NCBI GenBank assembly: GCA_015654675.1
Contig: JAATGM010000011.1
Span: forward strand, 1 to 64,000
DNA length: 64,000 bases
Direction of reading: 5' to 3'
Origin: Planctomycetota bacterium
GTDB taxonomy: Bacteria > Planctomycetota > Phycisphaerae > UBA1845 > UTPLA1
In this document: piece by piece, positions 44,752 to 53,512 of the stretch
Position numbering within the stretch: position 1 is the stretch's first letter
How the letters are laid out: each line of letters starts with the position of its first letter
Program-made: the position numbers and the translations under genes
Notes under the pieces: model-generated
Told to the model about the DNA's origin: nothing
The model's database searches: none
What the model saw: the letters and a program-made list of their open reading frames with translations, nothing else

Positions 44752-45954
44752 ATGGCGGCGAGTCGATTCGGGGCGCGGACGCGGCTGAGCGTCGTCATTC
44801 CGACGCGGAATCGGCGGGAGGAGCTGGCGCGATCGTTGCCGGCGGTGTTGCGCGAGCTTCGCGAGGGGGACGAGGCAATCGTGGTGGATAACGGATCGTC
44901 GGACGGGACCTTGGCGGCGCTGCGGCCGCGCTTTGGCGACGTGCGGTGGATTGAGCTGGGGAAGAATCTGTCGTGTGCGTCACGAAACGTTGGGGCGGGG
45001 GCTGCGCGGGGCGACGTGCTGGTGATGATGGACGACGACAGCGTTCCGGAGCCCGGGGCGTTTGATGCGATTCGAAGCGTGTTTGAAGAGGACGACGGCG
45101 TTGGGGCAGTCGCGTGTCGCATCCGGCTGATGAATTCGCCGGGGCGGCATGACGCGGGCGGGTTGGCCGGCGTGGTGGTGAACTGCGGGGCAGCGATCCG
45201 ATGCGAGGCGTTTGTGAGTGTCGGGGGGTACCCGATCGGGTTCGACTATTACGCTGAGGAATACGATCTTTGCTGCAAGCTGTGGCTGGCGGGGTGGCGG
45301 ATTGTGCCGCGCGGGGAGATTTCGTTTCTGCATGCGCGAAGTCTGGTGAACCGTGACGCGAACCGAATGGTGGCGCGGCTCGTACGGAATAATCTGGAAG
45401 TGTGGGGCCGGTATGCCCCGACGGCGCAGCGCGAGCGGCTGATGATCGAGACGATCGATCGGTATTCGGGCGTGGCGCGAAAAGAGGATGCGTTGGCTGG
45501 TTTTGGGCGCGGACTTGCGGAGTGGAGGGCCGAGGCGGCCGTACTGACGCGGCGAGCGCGGCCGCTGGCGAACGGGCAGATGGACGAGCTGTTCGGGATA
45601 TCGGTGGCACGGGCGCGGCTGCGTCGGCAGCGGGATCGGCTGGCATTGCGACGGGTCGGTGTGTGGGGGCGCGGCAAAGGATGTCCGCAGTTGATTGACC
45701 TTTTGCGAGAGGTTCATCTGGATGTCGTCGCGATCTATGAGGATGTGAGGGTGGAGGAGCGATGGCAGGGTTGCAGCGTCCGGCCGCGGGAGGCGGTTCG
45801 CGATGATCGGCTGGACGGCCTGGTTCCGGGAACACTTTCGCTGGGGGCGGCCGAGGACCTCTCGGCGGAATTGCGCGGGGCATATCCGGACGTAGCCACC
45901 GTGACCGCGATCGACTGGTCGGCGGTGACGCATGGGTCGGTTCGAACTTATTGA
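44752..45954 (+). CDS. Family 2 glycosyltransferase with C-terminal Rossmann-like domain
   Basis: 400 residues from the ATG one base after the previous stop, so it is translationally coupled. LSVVIPTRNRREELARSL (near 12-29), DNGSSDGT and MMDDDSVPEP (near 92-101) define the GT-A core; YYAEEYDLCCKLWLAGWR (near 165-182) is the catalytic ED-Y region of rhamnosyl- or hexosyl-type GT2 enzymes. From 300 on a second domain starts with VGVWGRGKGCPQLIDLL, a Rossmann glycine loop like those before PglD-type proteins. It lies just upstream of the first flagellin gene, a place where other bacteria keep flagellin glycosyltransferases. That role is an inference. Confidence 0.82.
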   Translation: MAASRFGARTRLSVVIPTRNRREELARSLPAVLRELREGDEAIVVDNGSSDGTLAALRPRFGDVRWIELGKNLSCASRNVGAGAARGDVLVMMDDDSVPEPGAFDAIRSVFEEDDGVGAVACRIRLMNSPGRHDAGGLAGVVVNCGAAIRCEAFVSVGGYPIGFDYYAEEYDLCCKLWLAGWRIVPRGEISFLHARSLVNRDANRMVARLVRNNLEVWGRYAPTAQRERLMIETIDRYSGVARKEDALAGFGRGLAEWRAEAAVLTRRARPLANGQMDELFGISVARARLRRQRDRLALRRVGVWGRGKGCPQLIDLLREVHLDVVAIYEDVRVEERWQGCSVRPREAVRDDRLDGLVPGTLSLGAAEDLSAELRGAYPDVATVTAIDWSAVTHGSVRTY

Positions 45955-46104
45955 AGATAAATATCAACCGCAAAGGCGCGCGGTCCGAATCATGCTTCGG
46001 TGAAGGACATTGCGTTGATCCGCGATTGTTCCTTCCAACGGAAACTGTGGCCCTATTGGGGGGGCCTGGGCTAATATCGCAGCGCGTATCCAGGAGACGC
46101 ACAC

Positions 46105-47556
46105 ATGAGTCGCATCAATACGAACGTCCCGTCGCTTGTGGCCGCCCGCGTTTTGACACAACAGACGGCGAATTTGCAACAGTCGCTTCAGCGGTTGAGC
46201 ACGGGTCTTAAGATCAACAACGGCTCGGACGACCCGGCCGGCCTGATTGCGTCGGAATCGCTGCGGAACGAGGGTCGTGCGTTGTCGGCGGCACTCGAGA
46301 ACGTGAGCCGGGCGCGAACGATCGTTTCGACGACCGAAGGGGCGTTGGGCGAGGTGAGCTCGCTGCTGCTGGAGCTCGAGTCATTGGTTGACGGTTCGGC
46401 GAACTCGGCCGGGCTCTCCAACGATGAAATCACGGCGAATCAGTCGCAGATTGACTCGATTCTCGACTCGATCAACCGAATCGCGACGACGACGCAGTTC
46501 AACGGCAAGAAACTGCTGAACGGCGATCTGGGTTATACGACGTCGGGCATCACGAGCAGCAAGCTGGCGCGAGTTCAGTTGTACGGCGTGGGCATTCCGT
46601 CCGGCCAGAAGCTGGCGGTCGCGGTGAACGTGACTGCTTCGGCACAGACGGCACGATTGAATCTTGTGGCCGGCGGTGCGACCACGGGCTTGCTTGCCTC
46701 GGGACTGCTTTCGGGCACCAACAATGCGACCATTCAGGTCAAGGGATTGCTCGGTCAGCAGACGCTGAGCTTCGCCGGCGGCACGGTCAACTCGGCAGTG
46801 CGCAATACGATTAACTCTTATACGTCCCTGACGGGCGTTTCGGCTTCCTTGTCGGGCCAGTCGCTGCGGTTCAACAGCACGGCGTACGGCCTGGACGCGT
46901 TCGTATCGGTCTCGGCGACGAGCGGTGCGTTCGGCGTGAGCGGCGGCGACTCGGGCGCTACGCTCGATAAGGGCAAGGACGCGAGCGTCAAGATCAACGG
47001 TCAGAACGCCAGCGTTAAGGGCCTGGCCGCATCAGTGCGGGCCGGCGGGCTGGACGTTGCGATCGATCTGTCGAGCTCCTTCGGAACAGCCGTCGGGTCG
47101 TCGACGTTCTACGTCACGGGCGGCGGGGCGGACTTCGCGATTTCGCAGGATCTGACGCTGTCGGGACGTGCGAGTCTGGGCGTCGATTCAGTGCAGACTT
47201 TGAATCTTGGCGACGCGACGAACGGTTATCTTTCGACGCTGGCGAACGGCGGGACCAACGCGCTGTCGGCCAAGAATTTCGATAAATCGCAGGCGATTAT
47301 CCGCTCGGCGATTGACCAGGTCTCGGCATTCCGCGGCCGCCTGGGGGCGTTCGACAAGAACACCCTGTCGTCAACCGAGAATTCGCTGCAGATTGCGTAC
47401 GAAAACGTTCAATCGGCGGACAGCGCGATTCGCGATACGGATTTCGCGCTGGAGACGAGCCGACTGACGCGGGCGCAGATTTTGCTCCAGTCAGCGACGC
47501 AGACACTGCAGCTTGCGAACCAGGCGCCGACACAGATTCTTTCGCTGCTTCGGTAA
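46105..47556 (+). CDS. Flagellin, copy A
   Basis: 483 residues. N-terminal D0/D1 (SRINTNVPSLVAARVL onward, about 1-160) and C-terminal D1/D0 (380-483, ending SLLR) are well kept; both coil together in the filament and bind FliS and TLR5-type receptors. The 220-residue middle is a glycine/serine/threonine-rich beta region, not a large D3 domain. AGGAGA precedes the ATG by nine bases; the 150-base leader has three GGA sites but no clear loop hairpins. A hairpin (47601-47618) follows the stop. It and copy B are similar in length and domain plan, including the middle. Confidence 0.96.
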   Translation: MSRINTNVPSLVAARVLTQQTANLQQSLQRLSTGLKINNGSDDPAGLIASESLRNEGRALSAALENVSRARTIVSTTEGALGEVSSLLLELESLVDGSANSAGLSNDEITANQSQIDSILDSINRIATTTQFNGKKLLNGDLGYTTSGITSSKLARVQLYGVGIPSGQKLAVAVNVTASAQTARLNLVAGGATTGLLASGLLSGTNNATIQVKGLLGQQTLSFAGGTVNSAVRNTINSYTSLTGVSASLSGQSLRFNSTAYGLDAFVSVSATSGAFGVSGGDSGATLDKGKDASVKINGQNASVKGLAASVRAGGLDVAIDLSSSFGTAVGSSTFYVTGGGADFAISQDLTLSGRASLGVDSVQTLNLGDATNGYLSTLANGGTNALSAKNFDKSQAIIRSAIDQVSAFRGRLGAFDKNTLSSTENSLQIAYENVQSADSAIRDTDFALETSRLTRAQILLQSATQTLQLANQAPTQILSLLR

Positions 47557-47600
47557 GCGGCAGGGACTAAAGGCGTCCGATAAGCCCTTCGTCTCAAAAT

Positions 47601-47640
47601 GAGCGGTCGAATCCGCTCAAGGGTTGGGGAAAAAGAGACG
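47601..47640 (+). repeat. Nested inverted repeats after flagellin A
   Basis: GAGCGG (47601-47606) pairs with CCGCTC (47613-47618) around TCGAAT, flanked by CCCTT and AAGGG. A larger arm CGTCTC (47590-47595) pairs with GAGACG (47635-47640). There is no T-tract, so termination is uncertain; a stable mRNA end is likely. Confidence 0.5.
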
Positions 47641-47689
47641 AACAAGGCGATGATGAAACATCGACCGCCCCAGTTTGACGCGATCGCGA

Positions 47690-47971
47690 CGCACAGGGAT
47701 GTGCGAGGCGAGGTCAGAACGAGGGGCGCTTCGATCGGCTGATCTGGAAGATCGGCGGCTTAATCAACCCCCCGTGGAGCGGCGCTACGGCGCCAGCGAG
47801 CGGGGCGCGACAGACTTCCGAGGGATGCGGCGTCGGAGACGCCTGCGGATGGGGTCGCAAGGCCGCGAGATTGTCCGGTTGAACCGGCAATCCCACGGCC
47901 AACGGTGCACAAGGTGGTGCGCCGCGGGCGGGTCCGCTTCAAGGATGGCGGGCCCCAGCGTTCACGGAGGA
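47690..47971 (+). promoter_or_regulatory. Flagellin B leader with three GGA-loop hairpins (putative CsrA sites)
   Basis: Hairpin 1 (47690-47705): CGCACA-GGGA-TGTGCG, read as stem GCAC/GUGC with an AGGGAU hexaloop; it matches 11 of 12 positions of the published CsrA consensus RUACARGGAUGU. Hairpin 2 (47741-47753): GATCT-GGA-AGATC. Hairpin 3 (47829-47843): GGCGTC-GGA-GACGCC. GGAGGA at 47966-47971 is the ribosome site. CsrA binds GGA in loops and over ribosome sites. The leader between the flagellin genes is 419 bases, long for such a gene, with no coding content. Confidence 0.65.
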
Positions 47972-47975
47972 CGCC

Positions 47976-49424
47976 ATGAGCCGGATCAACGCCAATCTTT
48001 CGTCGCTTCAAGCGATTCACAAACTTGTATCCAACCAGAAGGATTTGTCGACGCGACTGGAGCGATTGAGCTCCGGTCTGCGGATCAACCGCGGGGTAGA
48101 TGACCCGGCGGGCTTGATCGCGTCGGAGTCGCTGCGTTCGGAGCTGAAGGGGATCGGCCAGGCGATCGACAATTCGTCGCGGGCGATCAACGTGGTGGCG
48201 ACGGCGGACGCCGCGCTATCCGAAGTCTCGAAGCTGCTGCTCGACGTCCGCGGACTTGTGAACAAGTCGGCGAACGAAGGCGCGCTGTCGGACACCGAGA
48301 TTCAGGCGAACCAGCTGCAGATCGATTCGCTGCTGGAGAGCATTGACCGCATTGCCAATACGACGCAGTTCAACGGCAAGAAGCTGTTGAATGGTGAGCT
48401 GGCCTATACGACGTCGGGGATCTCCACGAACGCGCTGCCACGCGTTCAGCTCTTCGGGGCGCGGGTTCCGGCGGGCGGGACGCTGCCGGTGATCGTGTCG
48501 GTCACGCAGTCGGCGCAGACCGCACGATTGAACGTGGCGGCCGGCGGCGGGACGGGGCTGTCGTCGTCCGGGTACCTATCTTCGACGAACAATATCACCA
48601 TTCAGGTGCGCGGTTCGCTGGGGACGGAGTCGTTCAGTTTCACGGGCGGAACGGCAAACTCGGCGATTCGGAATACTATCAATACTTTTGCGAGCTTGAC
48701 GGGCGTTTCAGCGTCGCTGTCGGGTAATTCGCTGCGGCTGAACAGCACCGGGTTCGGGTCAGACGAGTTTGTCTCGGTGACTGCGACGAGCGGTGCATTC
48801 GGCGTGAGCGGCGGCGACTCGGGAACGAATCTCGACAAGGGCCGGGACGCGGGCGTGCGGATCAACGGCCAGGCCGCCTCGGTGAAGGGGCTGTTCGCGA
48901 CGATTCGCACGAACGGTCTGGACCTGGCGCTCGATCTTTCGTCCACATTCGGGACATCAATCGGGAGCACCAATTTCAGCATTACGGGTGGCGGGGCGCA
49001 GTTCCAGATCGGGCCGAATGTGAATTCGGACGGTTTGGTGAGCGTCGGACTGCCGTCGATCAACACGACCGGATTGGGAAGCGGGACGGCGGGATACCTC
49101 GAGTCGCTGAAGACCGGTCAGGCACACTCGGTCGTCGGCGGGGATTACACGCATGCCGAGGAGATCGTGAACGCCGCGATCGAGCAGGTGGCGGTGTTCT
49201 CGGGTCGGCTGGGTGGATTCCAGCAGAACCAGCTCGAAACAAACATTAATACGCGTCAGGTGGCGTTCGAAAACGTGCAGGCGGCAGAGTCAGCGATTCG
49301 GGATGCGGATTATGCGACTGAGGTCGCGGCGCTCACCCGAGCACAGATTCTCGTGCAATCGACGACTCAGATTCTGACGATTGCCAACCAGTCGCCACAA
49401 AACGTCCTGTCGCTTCTCCGCTAG
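47976..49424 (+). CDS. Flagellin, copy B
   Basis: 482 residues, the same plan as copy A: D0/D1 from SRINANLSSLQAIHKLV, a beta-rich middle (about 165-390), and a C-terminal helix pair ending LSLLR. GGAGGA precedes the ATG by four bases. Copy A and B keep the same middle phrases (TSGAFGVSGGDSG), so duplication was of the whole gene. Two flagellins with different leaders suggest separate control, perhaps a structured filament. The long leader (47557-47975) is the candidate control region. A strong hairpin follows the stop (49447-49472). Confidence 0.96.
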   Translation: MSRINANLSSLQAIHKLVSNQKDLSTRLERLSSGLRINRGVDDPAGLIASESLRSELKGIGQAIDNSSRAINVVATADAALSEVSKLLLDVRGLVNKSANEGALSDTEIQANQLQIDSLLESIDRIANTTQFNGKKLLNGELAYTTSGISTNALPRVQLFGARVPAGGTLPVIVSVTQSAQTARLNVAAGGGTGLSSSGYLSSTNNITIQVRGSLGTESFSFTGGTANSAIRNTINTFASLTGVSASLSGNSLRLNSTGFGSDEFVSVTATSGAFGVSGGDSGTNLDKGRDAGVRINGQAASVKGLFATIRTNGLDLALDLSSTFGTSIGSTNFSITGGGAQFQIGPNVNSDGLVSVGLPSINTTGLGSGTAGYLESLKTGQAHSVVGGDYTHAEEIVNAAIEQVAVFSGRLGGFQQNQLETNINTRQVAFENVQAAESAIRDADYATEVAALTRAQILVQSTTQILTIANQSPQNVLSLLR

Positions 49425-49446
49425 GCGTTAGGGCGGCAGAATTTGC

Positions 49447-49472
49447 GGACCTCGTTTCCGGAACGAGGGTCC
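49447..49472 (+). repeat. Strong hairpin after flagellin B
   Basis: CTCGTT (49451-49456) pairs with AACGAG (49462-49467) around TCCGG, extended by GGAC (49447-49450) with GTCC (49469-49472) past a bulged G. No T-tract. Its place just after the flagellin stop and before a sigma-28-like promoter fits an mRNA 3' end. Confidence 0.55.
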
Positions 49473-49487
49473 GAGGGGGAAATCACT

Positions 49488-49514
49488 TAGACCGGGTCGG
49501 CTGACGGCCGATAG
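49488..49514 (+). promoter_or_regulatory. Putative sigma-28 (FliA-type) promoter
   Basis: TAGA (49488-49491), exactly 15 bases, then GCCGATAG (49507-49514). The FliA consensus is TAAA-N15-GCCGATAA, so the match is 3 of 4 and 7 of 8 with perfect spacing. Transcription would begin near 49521 and cover the small gene at 49549 and fliD. Confidence 0.5.
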
Positions 49515-49548
49515 ATCGGTTGAGTGAATCGCCGGACGGGAGCTTTAG

Positions 49549-49731
49549 ATGCCCGGAATTGAGACGTGTGAATCGACTTGCCGCAGGCGGGGCTTTGTCC
49601 TGACTTGCTACGTGGATGGCAAGAAGCGATTCCGGGCAGTGCGCGCGTCGGCGGGCGAGACGCATCAAGTGGTCGTAGAGTCGGAGCCGCGCAACGACTC
49701 CGACCAGGGCCGCGTGCATCGCACCCATTGA
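49549..49731 (+). CDS. Small basic protein between flagellin B and fliD
   Basis: 60 residues; the ATG follows GGGAGC by eight bases. Codons follow the window's high-GC third-base bias. Three Cys (residues 7, 11 and 20) lie in the first third; the middle reads as two beta strands (GFVLTCYVDGKKRFRAV). It is not FlaG, CsrA or FliT by motif. It lies behind the sigma-28-like promoter and 69 bases before fliD. Function unknown; it could be a small flagellar regulator or simply a weak frame. Confidence 0.4.
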   Translation: MPGIETCESTCRRRGFVLTCYVDGKKRFRAVRASAGETHQVVVESEPRNDSDQGRVHRTH

Positions 49732-49800
49732 TTCCGCCGGCAGCCGGGCGCCACGCCGCCTGAGCCACCCCGTCATTCCAACTTCCGGAGGCAACACACC

Positions 49801-52800
49801 ATGGGGACCGTCTCCAGCGGGATCGGCCTGATCTCGGGATTGAATATTCAGCAACTGGTGGACAGTCTGATCGCAACGCGGTCACGACCAGTTGATCTGC
49901 TCAAGTCTCGAATTCAGCAGGGGACAGCGGTCCGTACGGCATACCTGGACCTTTCGGCGCGGTTACTGGCGCTCAAGAGCACATTCTCAAAGTTGAACAG
50001 CACGGACGCGTTTCGGGCGGCCGAGGCCACAAGTTCGAATGAAAACACGCTGACGGCGACAGCGGGCACTTCGGCGACGCCGGGGAGCTATGTTTTTACG
50101 GTGCGGAGTCTGGCCGCGTCGCAGCAGCTTATTTCGAGCGGGTTCGCGTCGCGCGACGCGAGTTTTCTGACGCCTGGGCGCCTGACTTTCGAACGGAATG
50201 ATGCGCGACTGGATCGCGGGACGGCGCTGGGGTCTTTGAACGGCGGCGCGGGCGTTCGGACGGGGAAGATTCGCATAACGGATCGGGCGGGCGGTAGCGC
50301 GCAGATCGACCTGACGACGGCGCAGAGCGTGTCTGACGTGCTGACGGCGATTAACGGACAATCGACGGCGGCGGTCCGCGCGACGGTGGAAGGGGATCGG
50401 ATCGTATTGACGGACCAGACGGGGGCCGCGGCCGGGTCAGTGGTAGTCGAGGATCTGGGGGGCGGGTCTGCGGCGCTGGATCTTGGGATTCGCGGATCGA
50501 GCGCGACTGGCCGGCTGGAGGGCGGTGATGTCGTTCGGCTCTCGGCCACAACGCAGCTGACGGCGCTTCGGGACGGTAATGGAATTCGGGTGCACGGGGT
50601 CAGTGACGACTTTCGGGTGACGCTGGCGGACGGTTCGGCGGTGGATGTGAACCTGTCCGGGAAGCTGAGAAATGATCTGTCGCTGGCCGGGCTAAACGGT
50701 GGGGGCGGAGTTCCGGCGGGGAAGATTCTGGCGAAGAATCGCGCGGGGCAAACGGCGGAGATTGATCTGGCCGGGGCGCAGACCGTCGGGGATGTAGTCA
50801 ATGCGATTCAAGGAGCCGGTCTTAATTTGACCGTGACTATCGTCGGCGCGAAGTTCGTCGTGACGGATGGGTCGACGGGCGACGGGACTTTGTCGTTTGC
50901 GGAGGTCGGGAATGGGACGACCGCGACAGCGCTGGGCCTGACGACTGCGGCGATTGGTAATTCGCTGACGGGGCGAGACGTGTATCGGGTAGCGACAATC
51001 GGCGATGCGCTGCGGGAGATCAATCTTGATTCGCAGAACGCCGGGCGATTGAGCGCGGAGATTTCGCCGGACGGCGATCGGATCCGGCTGATCGATCAGA
51101 CGAGCGGTGCTGGGGCCATTTCCGTATCGGCGTTGAGCGATTCTTCGGCCGCATCGGACCTGGGATTGCTGCGCGATGGGTCGGGCGGGGCGATCGTTTC
51201 GGGCCGTTTGAATTCCGGGCTGAACTCGGTGTTGCTGCGAAGTTTGAATGGCGGTTCGGGGGTTGGCAGCGGCGTTATTCAGATTACGGATCGGACCGGC
51301 GCTTCGGCGAACGTCGATTTAACGGGGGCCGAAACGCTGGATGACGTGATTCGTGGGATCAACTCGGCGGGTGTCGGGGTCGTAGCTCGCGTAAGTGCAT
51401 CCGGGCTGGGGATCGAGGTGGCGGACACGAGCGGCGGCACTGCCAACTTGAAAATCGCGGACGTGAGCGGCGAGCTGGCGCGCGGGCTCGGGATTACGGT
51501 CGACGCTGCGGTGGGGCAGGTTTCGAAGGCCAACCTGCAGCGGCAGTATGTCTCGGAGAGCACGCGACTGGATTCGTTCCGCTCGTCGATTGCGTTTTCG
51601 CGTGGGAAGTTTCGAATCACCGACAGCACGGGTGCGTCGGCGGTGGTGGATCTGACGCAAGGCGATGAGAAGACGATCGGGGCGGTCATCGCGGAGGTCA
51701 ATTCGCGCGGGATCGGCGTTCGGGCTTCCATTAACGCGAACGGCGACGGACTGTTGCTGACGGACACGGCCGGCGGGTCGGCGTTGATGACGGTTTCTGA
51801 AGAGGGCGGAAGCACGGCGAAGAGTCTCGGCATTCTAGGATCGGCGGCGACCGGAACAACCACGATCGATGGATCGCTGGAGCGCGGAATTGACGTGCTG
51901 GCGACCGACACACTGGACACGTTGATTGACAAGATCCGCGGTTCGGGGGCGGCAGTAAACGCTTCGCTGCTAAATGACGGAAACTCGGCGAATCCTTATC
52001 GACTGAGTCTGGCGAGCACGCAGTCGGGCGAATCGGGGCGGCTGGCGATCGATGTCGGCGCCACGGGATTGTCGCTGGCGACGCTGGTGGAGGGCCGCGA
52101 CGCGAAGGTGTTGTTCGGGCCGCCGGACTCAACGCAGCCGCTGGTGCTGACGAGCGCGACGAACACGCTGGCGGACGCGATTCCGGGCGTTTCGCTCAAT
52201 CTGCTGGCGGCTTCGGATCAGCCGGTGACGGTGAACGTGGCGCGGAGCGCGGACACGCCGGCGGCGGCATTGAAGGCGTTTGTCGATGGGTATAACGCGA
52301 TCGCGGATCGGATCACGGAGTTAACGAAGTTCAACTCGGAGACGAACCAGCGCGGGTTGTTGCTGGGGGACGCCACGGTTGAGCGAATTCAGTCGCGGCT
52401 GGCGTCGCTGGTGACAAAGCGGGCGACGAACGGGTCGGCGGGATTCGACCGGCTGTCTTCGGTTGGAGTGACCGTTTCGTCGGGTGGGAAGCTAAGCTTT
52501 GACGAGGATCGATTCCGGGCGCAGTACGACGCAAATCCGCAGGCGGTCGAAACGCTGTTCGCGGACGCGACGAGCGGGTTGGCGGCGACGTTTGACGCAC
52601 AGTTCGACCAGATGACAAACGACGACACCGGCATCTTGCCGCGGGCGGAAGAGTCGTTGGGGAAGACGCTCGATCTGCTGTCGGATCGGCAGGCGGCGTT
52701 GGAAGCGTCGCTCGAAAAGCAGAGGGCGCAGTTGATGGCGAAATTCCAGGCGTCGGAACAGGTCCTGGCGCAGCTTCAGTCGCAGCAATCGGCGTTGACG

Positions 52801-52827
52801 GGCTTCAAGTCGGTGACGGCGACGTAG
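49801..52827 (+). CDS. fliD: Flagellar filament-capping protein FliD (repeat-expanded)
   Basis: 1008 residues; typical FliD is 450-700. The N-terminal SGLNIQQLVDSLIATRSRPVD (about 11-31) and the C-terminal coiled-coil end are typical of the FliD_N and FliD_C domains. Between them lie at least four flagellin-hook IN-type repeats, each with a Gly-Lys-Ile-x-Ile-Thr-Asp core and a SVSDVLTAING-like helix, near residues 147, 300, 483 and 600. A partial fifth starts near 700. FliD caps the growing filament and helps flagellin fold. GGAGG precedes the ATG by nine bases. fliS follows, as in most bacteria. Confidence 0.93.
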   Translation: MGTVSSGIGLISGLNIQQLVDSLIATRSRPVDLLKSRIQQGTAVRTAYLDLSARLLALKSTFSKLNSTDAFRAAEATSSNENTLTATAGTSATPGSYVFTVRSLAASQQLISSGFASRDASFLTPGRLTFERNDARLDRGTALGSLNGGAGVRTGKIRITDRAGGSAQIDLTTAQSVSDVLTAINGQSTAAVRATVEGDRIVLTDQTGAAAGSVVVEDLGGGSAALDLGIRGSSATGRLEGGDVVRLSATTQLTALRDGNGIRVHGVSDDFRVTLADGSAVDVNLSGKLRNDLSLAGLNGGGGVPAGKILAKNRAGQTAEIDLAGAQTVGDVVNAIQGAGLNLTVTIVGAKFVVTDGSTGDGTLSFAEVGNGTTATALGLTTAAIGNSLTGRDVYRVATIGDALREINLDSQNAGRLSAEISPDGDRIRLIDQTSGAGAISVSALSDSSAASDLGLLRDGSGGAIVSGRLNSGLNSVLLRSLNGGSGVGSGVIQITDRTGASANVDLTGAETLDDVIRGINSAGVGVVARVSASGLGIEVADTSGGTANLKIADVSGELARGLGITVDAAVGQVSKANLQRQYVSESTRLDSFRSSIAFSRGKFRITDSTGASAVVDLTQGDEKTIGAVIAEVNSRGIGVRASINANGDGLLLTDTAGGSALMTVSEEGGSTAKSLGILGSAATGTTTIDGSLERGIDVLATDTLDTLIDKIRGSGAAVNASLLNDGNSANPYRLSLASTQSGESGRLAIDVGATGLSLATLVEGRDAKVLFGPPDSTQPLVLTSATNTLADAIPGVSLNLLAASDQPVTVNVARSADTPAAALKAFVDGYNAIADRITELTKFNSETNQRGLLLGDATVERIQSRLASLVTKRATNGSAGFDRLSSVGVTVSSGGKLSFDEDRFRAQYDANPQAVETLFADATSGLAATFDAQFDQMTNDDTGILPRAEESLGKTLDLLSDRQAALEASLEKQRAQLMAKFQASEQVLAQLQSQQSALTGFKSVTAT

Positions 52828-52943
52828 GGCCGGCGAGATTGGGCCGGAAATAGCTTAAGAGCGTCCCTGGGCCGACCGATTTCGCCAGCATCGGCCCGTT
52901 CAACGCGGACTTCGTTTCGCGAGCGGCCGACGGGCGAGCAGGA

Positions 52944-53396
52944 ATGGCGACCATGGCCGGCGAATCGTCAAATGAGTATCTGAAGAACGCGGTGCTGACG
53001 GCGCCGCCCGAGCAGCTTCAACTGATGCTGTATGACGGGGCCATTCGATTCGCCGGGCAGGCGCGGACGGCCATGGAGCAGAAGCAGTTTGACGCGAGCT
53101 GCGAACTCCTGCTGAAGGCGCAGCGTATTGTCCTAGAGCTTCAGAATGGGCTACGGCCGGATGTGAATCCGTCGCTGTGCGGCCAGATGGCGGCGCTGTA
53201 TCAGTTCATCTATCGACGGCTGGTGGACGCGAATATGCAGCGAGACGCCACGGCAATCGACGATGCTTTGCGGATTCTGGGGCACCAGCGCGAGACCTGG
53301 GACCTGCTGATTCAGAAGCTGCGCGAGAACAGCACGAGTATCGCGACGGTGGCCGTTCGCGCGAGCGAGCCGGCCAAGCTCAGCATTCGCTGTTGA
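52944..53396 (+). CDS. fliS: Flagellin export chaperone FliS
   Basis: 150 residues. FliS is a helical-bundle chaperone that binds the C-terminal D0 of flagellin and stops early assembly in the cytosol. SNEYLKNAVLTAPPEQLQLM (about 9-28) and LYDGAIRFAGQAR are the family opening; GLRPDVNPSLCGQMAALYQFIYRRLVDAN follows. An ATG three codons later (52953) has better spacing from AGGA. Residues 118-150 form an extra tail. It sits 116 bases after fliD, probably in the same unit. Confidence 0.92.
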   Translation: MATMAGESSNEYLKNAVLTAPPEQLQLMLYDGAIRFAGQARTAMEQKQFDASCELLLKAQRIVLELQNGLRPDVNPSLCGQMAALYQFIYRRLVDANMQRDATAIDDALRILGHQRETWDLLIQKLRENSTSIATVAVRASEPAKLSIRC

Positions 53397-53512
53397 ACCT
53401 CGGTCGAAACATCCGCTTTATTCGGTAGCCCGAATCCCGCACCCCGCGACGTTGACGGGGGCGCGGGGCGTTTCTATATTCGGTTCGGTCAACTGTCGCC
53501 GAGGTCGATCGC

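Noticed and set aside
47557-47583. GTCCGATAAG after flagellin A looked like a sigma-28 -10 for flagellin B.
   Set aside because: No TAAA-like -35 at the required 15-base spacing; the nearest TAAA is only a few bases away.
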